This document shows, one piece after another, positions 49,287-57,111 of a stretch of 64,000 nt of DNA. The notes beneath the pieces are model-generated. The model saw nothing but the letters and a program-made list of their open reading frames with translations. It ran no database searches and was not told the origin of the DNA. Source of the DNA: an uncultured Oceanobacter sp. (GTDB lineage: Bacteria; Pseudomonadota; Gammaproteobacteria; Pseudomonadales; Oceanobacteraceae); contig CAJXTI010000001.1 in assembly GCA_913061185.1 (NCBI GenBank), forward strand, positions 124,001 through 188,000. The letters run 5' to 3'. A program made the translations under genes and the position numbers. Each line of letters opens with the position of its first letter. Position 1 is the first letter of the stretch.

Positions 49287-49613
49287 TTATTCCCAGACTA
49301 TACGCAAGGGCTCACCAAAATCATCATAGATTATTTTTTTACGCGGACGACGGCGTGGCTGACTGGCAGCTGCCGCAGGGCGTTTGGGCTTGCGTTGGGA
49401 ATCACGGCGCTGGTCAATGGCTTGTAGCACCTCGGGCACGGGTGTGCGTTCTTCTTTGGGTTTTTCGAACGCCATGCTGCGTTCGTCATAACGTCCGTTT
49501 TGCAGACCCGTAGCGCCCCTGGCGACCTTGCTGACCTCTCCGCCTTCTTGCAGATACTGTTCAACTTCGTCGTTCAGTTGCTGACGTATTTCCGTTTTGG
49601 TGGGTCGTTTCAT
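49287..49613 (-). CDS. Small basic protein of unknown function
   Basis: A 108-aa hydrophilic protein. An N-terminal helix EVEQYLQEGGEVSKV is followed by charged, disordered-looking sequence rich in Lys, Arg and Pro, and a conserved-looking end KKIIYDDFGEPLRIVWE. The EY-L-x-x-GG-x-V pattern faintly resembles SutA-like RNA-polymerase-associated proteins of Pseudomonas, but I cannot claim homology. Coding is supported by the long frame and composition. Next to the antiporter on the same strand. Confidence 0.7.
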   Translation of the reverse strand: MKRPTKTEIRQQLNDEVEQYLQEGGEVSKVARGATGLQNGRYDERSMAFEKPKEERTPVPEVLQAIDQRRDSQRKPKRPAAAASQPRRRPRKKIIYDDFGEPLRIVWE

Positions 49614-49792
49614 GCGTAGCTCTTGCGCGCGTGGGCAATCAACGGATCAGAGTGCCAGACGGTGGGTTACAGTTCAATGTATTCATTACGGATTATTGTG
49701 CTGCTGTTGGATCCTGTGGTGCAGGTCATAATAGCCCCTTTGCAACCGGTTTCTGCAATACCTTCGTTTCTCCTATCGTTGGTAGTTAGTGG

Positions 49793-49840
49793 TTACCCAA
49801 CCAATACCGGGGCTACCCAGCCAACACCGGGGTTACCAGG
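49793..49840. repeat. Two-copy 20-bp tandem repeat
   Basis: TTACCCAACCAATACCGGGG and CTACCCAGCCAACACCGGGG follow each other directly, then TTACCAGG. It is downstream of the patatin gene in a 236-base non-coding gap that otherwise shows nothing. Confidence 0.85.
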
Positions 49841-49849
49841 CATCAGCAG

Positions 49850-50872
49850 CTATAAAAACAGCTCGGCCAGTCGGACACTGGAACGTTTGCCGATAGCGCC
49901 CTGATGCTCTTGTAGCCAGAGCTCGGCACGGTGTCTGCCCATATCCCGTAATTGGTGTAATACGCGTTGGTCGGGCAGCGCCCTGGACGTCGAGGGTAAC
50001 TGATCCATTTCGCCATTGGGGTCAATCAGATGGAACCGCAGCCGGTTGAGGGCTTTTTCCAGTCGACCAAAGGGCCGCCAGCTTTCCCGAGCAAAGGCTC
50101 GTGCCTGGGCCAGAATACGCATTTCGCGTAAAAATCCGGCATTAAAAGCAATATCCATGGCCCGGTTTTTAATCGCGGAGGCTGTTTTTGGGGTATCGCC
50201 ATGGTGCATGGGTGCCAACAGCACCATCAGAATATCGGCACAATTGCAGTGATAATACAGCGGGAAAATCGCCGGGTTGGCGGAGTAACCACCGTCCCAG
50301 TAAGGCTCGCCTTCGATTTCGACGCTGTGATGCACCATTGGTAAACAGGCCGATGCCAGCAGTGCGTCGGCACTCATATCCTGATTACGGAAAATCCGTA
50401 AATGGCCGGTGTTGGCATTGGTGGCGGCGATAAACAGTTGTACCGGGTTGTGGCGACGCAGACGTTCAAAATCAAAGCTCTTTTCCACAATGGCACGCAG
50501 TGGATTGATGTCGAGGGGATTGAGCTGATAGGGCGAAAAGTAGTGGGTAAAACTCATCATAAAATTAAGTGCCGGAGCCACCGACATATCCCCGGCAGTG
50601 CTCAGTCCACTGAGTTTGAAGGGTGCACTGGCAGCTACGGCTTCCCAGAAATCATTTAATGCTTCGCGTGCACCGTCACGGCCTCCCACCATCATGCCAT
50701 GGGCCAGCGCTACTGCATTCATGGCACCAGCACTGGTACCGCTGATGCCTTCAACGTGGATGTGTTTTGTTTCCAGTAAACGATCCAGTACGCCCCAGGT
50801 GAAGGCTCCGTGCGCTCCTCCTCCTTGTAACGCAAGGCTGAGAGGGTGCTTGACGGGTGCGAACAGAACCAT
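49850..50872 (-). CDS. Patatin-like phospholipase
   Basis: Ser-Asp dyad lipid acyl hydrolase. The 340-aa protein shows the oxyanion loop QGGGAHGAFTWGVL (residues 16-29), the nucleophile elbow GTSAG with Ser 47, and the Asp motif YWDGGYSANP near residue 190. No signal peptide is seen, so it is probably cytoplasmic. Bacterial patatins of this size are widespread; the substrate is unknown. Confidence 0.92.
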   Translation of the reverse strand: MVLFAPVKHPLSLALQGGGAHGAFTWGVLDRLLETKHIHVEGISGTSAGAMNAVALAHGMMVGGRDGAREALNDFWEAVAASAPFKLSGLSTAGDMSVAPALNFMMSFTHYFSPYQLNPLDINPLRAIVEKSFDFERLRRHNPVQLFIAATNANTGHLRIFRNQDMSADALLASACLPMVHHSVEIEGEPYWDGGYSANPAIFPLYYHCNCADILMVLLAPMHHGDTPKTASAIKNRAMDIAFNAGFLREMRILAQARAFARESWRPFGRLEKALNRLRFHLIDPNGEMDQLPSTSRALPDQRVLHQLRDMGRHRAELWLQEHQGAIGKRSSVRLAELFL

Positions 50873-51031
50873 GGAAATACCTGGGTTGTCTGTGAGGTCG
50901 TCCAGCCTACCAAGCTCAGGCTCAATTGATATGGCTCTCTGGTGGACAAGAGCATTCAGTCAAATTGGCAGAGGATTGTCTGCCTTTATTCACAGTTATA
51001 TATCCGGTGCAGAAACACTATACCCAAATCG

Positions 51032-51841
51032 TTATCCGGGAAAGAATGTCGACATGGCATTCTTCCAAGTCTGCTCCAGTACGGTTTCGACCGGTAAGGC
51101 TTTTACCTCGGCAATTTTTTCGGCCACGAAAGGCAGGTACTTGGGGGCGTTTTCAATACCACGGTAGGGCATTGGCGTCAGGTAGGGGGAATCGGTTTCG
51201 AGCAACAGACGCTCGATTGGTGTCGCGGCCACTACTTCCCGAACGTTCGTGGCCTTGTTAAAGGTGACGATGCCATTAATGCCAAGGTTGAAGCCCAATG
51301 TGACCGCCAGTTGGCCCAGCTCCAGCCCGGAGGTGAAACTGTGGATCACCCCTTTGCGGTTCATTTGTGGAGCGTATTCTTGCAGAATCGCCATGGTGTC
51401 ATCGTCGGCTTCGCGGGTGTGGATCACCACCGGCTGATCGAACTCGATCGCCAGCTCCAGTTGGCGGCAAAACACCTGGCGTTGAACCTGGTGATCACAA
51501 TGGTCGTAGTAATAGTCAAGACCGATTTCACCCACGGCAACGACCTTGCCATGGCCCGAGTGTTCTCGCATATAGGCTTCGGTCGCAGCGTCAAACAGCG
51601 CGGCTTCGTGCGGGTGAACGCCCAGGGTGGCGTAGACGTCGTCGTGCGCCAGCGCCAGCGCCAGCGCGGTTGGCATGTTATCGGGCTGCACGCTGATGGT
51701 CATAAAACGTTCAACACCAATGGCACGGGCTTCGGCCAGAATAGTGTCGACAGGCGCCTCCTTGAGGTAGTCGAGATGAAAGTGTGTCTCGATGATAGGG
51801 CGTTGATAGTCGGGCACGGCACGGCGGTTCTTTTTGCTCAT
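51032..51841 (-). CDS. TatD family metal-dependent hydrolase
   Basis: TIM-barrel metallo-hydrolase of the TatD/YcfH/YjjV group, DNase-like enzymes. The 269-aa protein shows ETHFHLDYL (metal His pair), TLGVHPHE, GEIGLDYYYD, QVFCRQLELAIEFDQPVVIHTREA, KGVIHSFTSG and LLETDSPYLTPMPYRG. HFH in place of HCHLD at the first site is a slight variation. A run of Ala-Leu codons (CAGCGC repeats) is present near residue 60. The start is ATG at 51841. Confidence 0.92.
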   Translation of the reverse strand: MSKKNRRAVPDYQRPIIETHFHLDYLKEAPVDTILAEARAIGVERFMTISVQPDNMPTALALALAHDDVYATLGVHPHEAALFDAATEAYMREHSGHGKVVAVGEIGLDYYYDHCDHQVQRQVFCRQLELAIEFDQPVVIHTREADDDTMAILQEYAPQMNRKGVIHSFTSGLELGQLAVTLGFNLGINGIVTFNKATNVREVVAATPIERLLLETDSPYLTPMPYRGIENAPKYLPFVAEKIAEVKALPVETVLEQTWKNAMSTFFPG

Positions 51842-52004
51842 GGATACTCCGGTTGTCTGACTGCAGTCGGTAAGTTCCGGGGCAGATCAATGAATGAGAG
51901 TGTCATTATAGAAATGTGGCCAACCTTATGGCCAGTCTGCTTTGCTGCAGTCTGACTGTGGTATAAGTGCCTCCTCTGATCCATTTTTTTGTAAGGAACT
52001 CATC

Positions 52005-52736
52005 ATGAGCATGATTCACTTTGTCGGCGGCGAGAAAGGCGGTGTCGGAAAATCCGTGGTTGCCCGTTTATTGTCACAGTATTGTCTGGACAAAGGACTG
52101 CATTACGCTGGTCTGGATGCTGACCAGTCGCATGCTACGACGACTCGTTATTACAAAGAGTTTACCCAAGCGTTGACACTGGATCAGTTTGAAAGCACTG
52201 ACGCTATCATGGAATGCGCACTGGAGGCCGATCAGCAAGTCGTGGTGGATTTGCCAGCCCAGAGCCAGCGTTTCCTGGATCGCTGGATCGACGATAACGG
52301 TGTGCTGGATATGTGTGAAGAAATGAATATCCCGATTGTCTTCTGGAACGTCGTCGACGACAGCCCGGACTCGCTTGAATTGCTGGAAAAGTTTCTCGCC
52401 AAGTACAAGTACTACATGAACTGCATCGTGGTTAAAAACGAAGGCCGTGGCACGGTATTCAAGGACGTCGATGCACTGCCAGCACTGACTGAACAGGATG
52501 ACCTGGCCCGTATTCTCAGCATGACATTACCTGCCCTGCATTCGCCCACCATGTTCAAGATCAACAAGCGCGAAATGTCCTTCTGGGCGGCGGTGAATCA
52601 GAGCGATGCCTCTGGTGCCAGCCTGAGCCTGATGGAGCGTCAGCGTACCAAGGTCTGGATGCGCAAGGCCTACGCCGAGTTTGACACAGTGTTTTCCCGT
52701 GTGACCAACTCCAACGCGGTTCCGCTGATTGATTAA
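52005..52736 (+). CDS. ParA/MinD-like P-loop ATPase
   Basis: A 243-aa deviant-Walker ATPase. The N terminus FVGGEKGGVGKSVVARLLSQY carries KGGVGKS at residues 11-17. LDADQSHATTTRYY replaces the usual switch I region, and VVVDLPAQSQRF is the switch II region. No ParB or parS-like partner is visible, so plasmid or chromosome partition is unlikely. The cargo is unknown. The start is ATG 52005 after GTAAGGAAC. It faces modE, which follows in the same direction after 135 bases. Confidence 0.85.
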   Translation: MSMIHFVGGEKGGVGKSVVARLLSQYCLDKGLHYAGLDADQSHATTTRYYKEFTQALTLDQFESTDAIMECALEADQQVVVDLPAQSQRFLDRWIDDNGVLDMCEEMNIPIVFWNVVDDSPDSLELLEKFLAKYKYYMNCIVVKNEGRGTVFKDVDALPALTEQDDLARILSMTLPALHSPTMFKINKREMSFWAAVNQSDASGASLSLMERQRTKVWMRKAYAEFDTVFSRVTNSNAVPLID

Positions 52737-52871
52737 ACGATTTAATTAAATTGATGACAGTGACGGACAAGCTACTGAACTGTCCTGGATGCTGACAACG
52801 GGGTGATTGAGCCACTGCGTGTTGGCATCCGGTATGACGCACTATCAGCAACCGGCCAGGTTATCCCGCTT

Positions 52872-53699
52872 ATGAAACCTTCCGATAACACAACGAATAC
52901 CACGGCGTTACAGGGCAGTATCTGGCTGCAAGGTCAGCAACGGCCCTTTGCACGTGAGCAGGTTGACCTGCTGCAGGCGATTGCCGATACCGGCTCGATC
53001 TCTGCTGCTGGCAAACAGGTGGGCATCAGCTACAAAACCGCCTGGGATCGTATTGATACAATGAATAATATGGCCGACCAGCCACTGGTTGCCCGAGCCG
53101 CAGGCGGTGCCCGTGGTGGTGGTACGGTACTGACCGGTTACGGTGAGCGGATGCTGGCCGGGTTTCTGATATTACAGGAAGCACATGACGTCTTTTTGCA
53201 ACGTATTCGTCAGCGGGTACAGTCGCTGGGGGATGTGGCCGATGACATCAGTGATTTATTAAGGGCAGGACAATTGAAAACCAGTGCACGTAACCAGTTC
53301 CGAGGCGTGGTTGAACAAGTGATTCCTGGTGCGGTGAACGCCGATATCCGCTTGCGGATAACGTCCGATCATATTGTTACCGCCCAGATTACCGAAGAAA
53401 GTCTCAATAGCCTGGCAATTGAACCTGGCCACACCCTCATCGCCCTGATCAAGGCACCGGCAGTGATGCTGTCGAGTGATCTGGATATCAAGCTCAGTTC
53501 CAGCAACAAGCTGGTGGGCACTGTCTCCCGTATTACCCGAGGGGCCGTGAATGCCGATGTGGTACTGGCGCTGGCTGATGGCAAAACCATCAGCGCGATT
53601 ATCTCCAACCGCAGTCTTGACGAGATGGAACTGCAAGAGCAGCAACAGGCTTGCGCCTTGTTTGAAGCCAGCAGTGTGGTGCTGGTGGTCGACGTCTGA
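52872..53699 (+). CDS. modE: Molybdate-responsive regulator ModE
   Basis: LysR-like winged helix-turn-helix protein that binds molybdate. The 275-aa protein has the ModE N-terminal domain (QVDLLQAIADTGSISAAGKQVGISYKTAWDRIDTMNN, about residues 30-66, and GGGTVLTGYGERML). Two molybdate-binding Mop domains follow (SARNQFRGVVEQVIPGAVNADI and SSNKLVGTVSRITRGAVNADV). The start ATG 52872 is chosen; the open frame extends upstream to 52803. It converges with modA. Confidence 0.95.
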   Translation: MKPSDNTTNTTALQGSIWLQGQQRPFAREQVDLLQAIADTGSISAAGKQVGISYKTAWDRIDTMNNMADQPLVARAAGGARGGGTVLTGYGERMLAGFLILQEAHDVFLQRIRQRVQSLGDVADDISDLLRAGQLKTSARNQFRGVVEQVIPGAVNADIRLRITSDHIVTAQITEESLNSLAIEPGHTLIALIKAPAVMLSSDLDIKLSSSNKLVGTVSRITRGAVNADVVLALADGKTISAIISNRSLDEMELQEQQQACALFEASSVVLVVDV

Positions 53700-53747
53700 G
53701 CACTGGCTACTGACTCACTGGGGCTGTTGGCTCTCTGTTCTGCGGGC

Positions 53748-54575
53748 TTACTGCGGAATGTCATAACCATACTGGCGGATAATCAACCGTGCCGGTGCTG
53801 ATTGCAGGTACTGCAACAGCGCCACTGCGGCCTTGTTGTGTTCTCCGCGTTGCAGCAGTACTGCGTCCTGACGGATGGGGTCGTGCTGCTCTAGCGGCAC
53901 CACCCATGCCGTTCCCTTCGATATCTTGCCGTTGAGGCTGATCTGTGACAGCGCCACAAAACCGAGATCCGCGTTACCGGTACTGACAAATTGCCAAGCC
54001 TGGGCAATGCTATCTCCTTGAACCAGTTTACTCTCGATAGACTCGCTCAATCCCAACTGGGTGATGACCTGGGTGGCCGCCAGTCCATAAGGGGCCAGGC
54101 GTGGATTGGCAATGGCCAGCTTGTTGAACTGGCCATTACGCAGGGTTGCAAGCGGATCAATGTCTGGCTGGATTGTCCACAACGCCAAGCGTCCCAGTGC
54201 ATAGCTGAAGCGGCTACCTGCAACCGCAGTTCCGGCGGTTTCCAACACTTCCGGTTTTTGCTGATCAGCCGATAAAAACACATCAAAAGGAGCTCCATTC
54301 TGGATCTGGGCTACAAACTTGCCTGATGAGCCAAAGGACAGTTGTGCGACATGGCCGGTTTTTTCTTCAAATTCGGCGGCTATTTGTTTCATCGGAGCAG
54401 TGAAATTGGCCGCAACGGCGACGGCCACTGTATCGGCATGGGCTGTTGTCAGGCACAACAGTGTGCCCATGAACAGAGCGATGTCTCGGATTATTCGCGG
54501 GCTTTGGTGACGGTACTGGCGCCTGTCTGTATCGGGACGCGAGAGAGTTGAGAAAGTCGTTGGTTGATCAATCAT
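53748..54575 (-). CDS. modA: Molybdate ABC transporter periplasmic binding protein ModA
   Basis: Captures molybdate or tungstate for an ABC importer. The 275-aa precursor has a Sec signal ending at TTAHA (about residue 47) after an unusually long basic N region. The mature part starts VAVAVAANFTAPMKQIAAEF and shows LSFGSSGKFVAQIQNGAPFDVFLSADQ (about residues 75-104), typical of ModA. The ATG at 54575 has a GGAG site 8 bases upstream. modB and modC are not adjacent, so the membrane and ATPase parts lie elsewhere. It is divergent from the porin. Confidence 0.95.
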   Translation of the reverse strand: MIDQPTTFSTLSRPDTDRRQYRHQSPRIIRDIALFMGTLLCLTTAHADTVAVAVAANFTAPMKQIAAEFEEKTGHVAQLSFGSSGKFVAQIQNGAPFDVFLSADQQKPEVLETAGTAVAGSRFSYALGRLALWTIQPDIDPLATLRNGQFNKLAIANPRLAPYGLAATQVITQLGLSESIESKLVQGDSIAQAWQFVSTGNADLGFVALSQISLNGKISKGTAWVVPLEQHDPIRQDAVLLQRGEHNKAAVALLQYLQSAPARLIIRQYGYDIPQ

Positions 54576-54611
54576 GCCAAATACTCCGGTAAAAAATGTG
54601 GTTATTGGATT

Positions 54612-54635
54612 CGCTGTATACTAGCCTATATAACG
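54612..54635. promoter_or_regulatory. ModE-box-like operator between modA and porin
   Basis: CGCTGTATA, 6 bases, TATATAACG. The 24-bp layout and most positions agree with the E. coli modA operator as I recall it (CGTTATATT-N6-TACATAACG). It lies 37 bases before modA and 71 bases before the porin, so one site could repress both genes when molybdate is plentiful. Confidence 0.75.
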
Positions 54636-54706
54636 ATTGTGGCAACCAGGAAATACTGGTGTGCATATCGCCCCATACCCACTACTTGACATTCTGGACG
54701 ATTAAA

Positions 54707-55849
54707 ATGAAGACAACGAGACTGTATTTCACCGCAGGAGTCATCCTGCTTGGCGCGACATGGCAGGCAACGGCGGTGGAGCTGGGAGACCATCCCCTGA
54801 ACTTTTACGGCAGCTTGCATGCCTCGCTGGATTATCTGGATTCCGATATATCGGAGGCTGAAGCAGCTGCCAGTGCCAGCGACAAACTGTCGTCGGGGGA
54901 TGTCAGCCTGTCCTTCAACTCTTCGAAAATCGGCCTGCGGGGAGAAATACCTACCGATGTCGCCGGGCTGACAGCCTTCTATCAGATAGAACAGAACATC
55001 ACCCCGGATGGCAGTAGCAGCAATACCTGGACGACGCGTAACAGTTATCTGGGCTTGCGTTGGCAGCCAAGTGATCAACGTACCGCAGAACTGCTGGCGG
55101 GTCGCTACGACAGCCTGGTGAAAGGCATTGCGCTGGATTACAGCTTGCTCAAGCATACTGTTGCCGACCGCGGTGCAATTCTGGGGGCCGGAGCCAATCG
55201 CGGCAATGCCCTCGACTTGCGGGTGGAAAACATGCTGCTGGGACGCTGGCAAACCCCGCTGGCTGGCGGAGCGCTGCATTTGGCACTGCAATATTCACCA
55301 GATGCGGTGAAGTCGTCCGGTTACGTCGATAACAATCAGCGGCTCTACGTGGGTGCTCGGGCCGACTGGTCGCGTGCAGGCTGGACGCTGGCAGCCGCCA
55401 CAGAACACTGGCAGCAACTGGCACTGGGGTCAGCCAGCGGTGACTCTGACAGCTGGCGTATTCTGGCGCGTTATCGGGGGGCACAATGGACACTGCAAGG
55501 TTTGATGGAAAATTTGCGTTACCAGCCCGACGACCACAGTATCACCGACCTCGACCGTAAAGCCTGGGCACTACAGAGCGCGTGGAAATCGGGCAAACTG
55601 ACCTGGCTGGGCAGCATCATGAAAGCAGCCAGCTATCGTCACAGTGAGGACACTGGTGCTGTGATGTTATCTGGCGGGGTAGAGCGCAAGTTGTCCAAAT
55701 CGCTCAAAACCTACGGTGTTTATACCCGCACCAACAACGACAGCAACGCCAGCTTTCAAGGCGTTGACGGTACTCACGGTGATGAGCTGGCAACCTTGCC
55801 AGGCCGCTCGCCACAAGCGTTATCAGCAGGTTTGGTACTGTCGTTCTGA
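54707..55849 (+). CDS. Outer-membrane porin, probably ModE-controlled
   Basis: The 380-aa precursor has a signal peptide (LYFTAGVILLGATWQATA, cut near residue 23). A Gram-negative porin barrel follows: NFYGSLHASLDYLDSD, SSKIGLRGEIPTDVAGLTAFYQIEQNI, TRNSYLGLRW. The last strand ends LSAGLVLSF with the terminal Phe needed for BAM recognition. It resembles general porins of the Porin_4 type, with alternating hydrophobic residues throughout. The start is ATG 54707; the ribosome site is poor. Head-to-head position with modA across a ModE-like box suggests a role in molybdate or tungstate entry. Confidence 0.85.
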   Translation: MKTTRLYFTAGVILLGATWQATAVELGDHPLNFYGSLHASLDYLDSDISEAEAAASASDKLSSGDVSLSFNSSKIGLRGEIPTDVAGLTAFYQIEQNITPDGSSSNTWTTRNSYLGLRWQPSDQRTAELLAGRYDSLVKGIALDYSLLKHTVADRGAILGAGANRGNALDLRVENMLLGRWQTPLAGGALHLALQYSPDAVKSSGYVDNNQRLYVGARADWSRAGWTLAAATEHWQQLALGSASGDSDSWRILARYRGAQWTLQGLMENLRYQPDDHSITDLDRKAWALQSAWKSGKLTWLGSIMKAASYRHSEDTGAVMLSGGVERKLSKSLKTYGVYTRTNNDSNASFQGVDGTHGDELATLPGRSPQALSAGLVLSF

Positions 55850-55918
55850 GGCTTTCGTCGACACTGACGCCACAAGGCGTCAGAATTCCCCCTGTTATTC
55901 TTGCCGACAAGTCCTGTT

Positions 55919-56551
55919 ATGACCCCAGTTTACTCCGTCCCCGTAACGCCAGAGCCTCATATCCGCGAGCTGGAAATCAAGCGTAGCCAGTTTATAACCT
56001 TTGTGGGGCAGGCCAGCGACCGGGCAGCGGCAGAGGCCTTTATTCGTTCAATTCGGGAGTTGCATCCCCAGGCACGCCATGTGTGCTGGGCCTACATTGC
56101 CGGAGCACCGGATACCACAGTGATGTCTATGAGTGACGACGGCGAACCGGGCGGCACCGCCGGACGGCCAATGCTCAAGGTGCTGCAACACAGTGGCCTG
56201 GGAGAAATTGTAGTGGCCGTGGTGCGTTATTTTGGTGGTATCAAACTCGGTACCGGTGGACTACAGCGGGCGTACTCTGATGCCGTTATCCTCGGGCTGG
56301 CGGAATTGCCAACTGAACAGCGTATCCCGCAAACCCGGTTAACGCTGGAATACGACTACCCGATGGAAGCCGTTGTCCGGCATTTGCTGGATCAATACCC
56401 CACCACCATAGAACACTGCGATTTTCAGGCACGGGTCTGTATGAAGCTGCTGGTGGCCGATAGTGACCGAGAAAATTTTATCCTGGCTCTGACCAACCAG
56501 AGTGGCGGTGCTGTCAGGGTGGTCAAGCCAATCCAGCATGATCACTCGTAG
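55919..56551 (+). CDS. YigZ/IMPACT family protein
   Basis: A 210-aa protein of the UPF0029 family. It shows EIKRSQFITFVGQASDRAAAEAFI, HPQARHVCWAY, SDDGEPGGTAGRPMLKVL, VVVRYFGGIKLGTGGLQRAYSDAV (segments at about residues 20-125) and a C-terminal DUF1949 domain. The eukaryotic relative IMPACT binds GCN1; the bacterial role is unclear. The start is taken at ATG 55919; TTG 55901 is possible. It follows the porin by 69 bases. Confidence 0.92.
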   Translation: MTPVYSVPVTPEPHIRELEIKRSQFITFVGQASDRAAAEAFIRSIRELHPQARHVCWAYIAGAPDTTVMSMSDDGEPGGTAGRPMLKVLQHSGLGEIVVAVVRYFGGIKLGTGGLQRAYSDAVILGLAELPTEQRIPQTRLTLEYDYPMEAVVRHLLDQYPTTIEHCDFQARVCMKLLVADSDRENFILALTNQSGGAVRVVKPIQHDHS

Positions 56552-56738
56552 AGGCTGGTGTTCAACCTCTCAATCATAAAACGTCTTGTCCAGCGTAAGA
56601 CCTGTTTATCGGGACGACCCTCTGTCGTCATCTGCAGACCCTTGTATCTACATTGTCCAGTATTGGCATTTTAATCGGATGTTATGACTGAGACAGATCA
56701 ATTGCGGCGGTTAATTTTAGGCGTCGTTTTTCTACCCG
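56552..56738. other. Non-coding, upstream part of the amtB control region
   Basis: No gene was recognised between yigZ and the first NtrC-like dyad. The whole gap to amtB is 560 bases and looks regulatory. Confidence 0.5.
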
Positions 56739-56755
56739 TGTGCTGTCCCGGTGCA
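56739..56755 (+). promoter_or_regulatory. Weak NtrC-like site
   Basis: TGTGCT-N5-GGTGCA. The right half is perfect for the TGCACY-N5-RGTGCA consensus and the left half partial. It is about 220 bases upstream of the -24 element, a normal enhancer distance. Confidence 0.35.
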
Positions 56756-56948
56756 CGCTTCTGTGGTGATGCTAGGTACGGCTGGTACTGGTTGCACCAG
56801 TCTGATTCCTGCTTTTCCAAAATCGGTCACTGATCTTTTTATCAACGCTTTGGGTTACACCTGCAAGCACATTTTCAGCGCATTTAATCGTGACTGAAAC
56901 CCTTGTTATGGAATGCAAGCACCACCGTCCACTTTGACATATGACAGA

Positions 56949-56965
56949 TGCACCCTGTCGGTGCG
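56949..56965 (+). promoter_or_regulatory. NtrC-like site close to the amtB promoter
   Basis: TGCACC-CTGTC-GGTGCG matches the NtrC dyad with one mismatch. It lies only 10 bases before the -24 element, which is unusually close for an enhancer. Confidence 0.5.
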
Positions 56966-56974
56966 CTAGCGAGA

Positions 56975-56990
56975 TGGCATATGGATTGCC
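56975..56990 (+). promoter_or_regulatory. Sigma-54 (-24/-12) promoter of amtB
   Basis: TGGCATATGGATTGCC has the invariant GG and GC 10 bases apart and fits TGGCAC-N5-TTGC. It lies about 120 bases before the amtB ATG; amtB is commonly sigma-54 dependent. Confidence 0.7.
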
Positions 56991-57111
56991 CGTTAATCCG
57001 GTGATCTGTCACACCGCACTTTGTGGGGTTGGCCATGGCTGTGTCTGGGGGGAGATAGCCATGGCTGTCACAAGGTTGCTTTTTATCGCTATATAACAAC
57101 GAGGATAATAT

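Noticed and set aside
52005-52736. Plasmid partition gene
   Set aside because: No ParB, parS-like repeats or replication gene nearby; surrounding genes are chromosomal housekeeping.
57055-57090. Second sigma-54 promoter (TGGCTGTCACAAGGTTGC)
   Set aside because: TTGC begins 14 bases after TGGC begins instead of 11, so the -24/-12 spacing is wrong.
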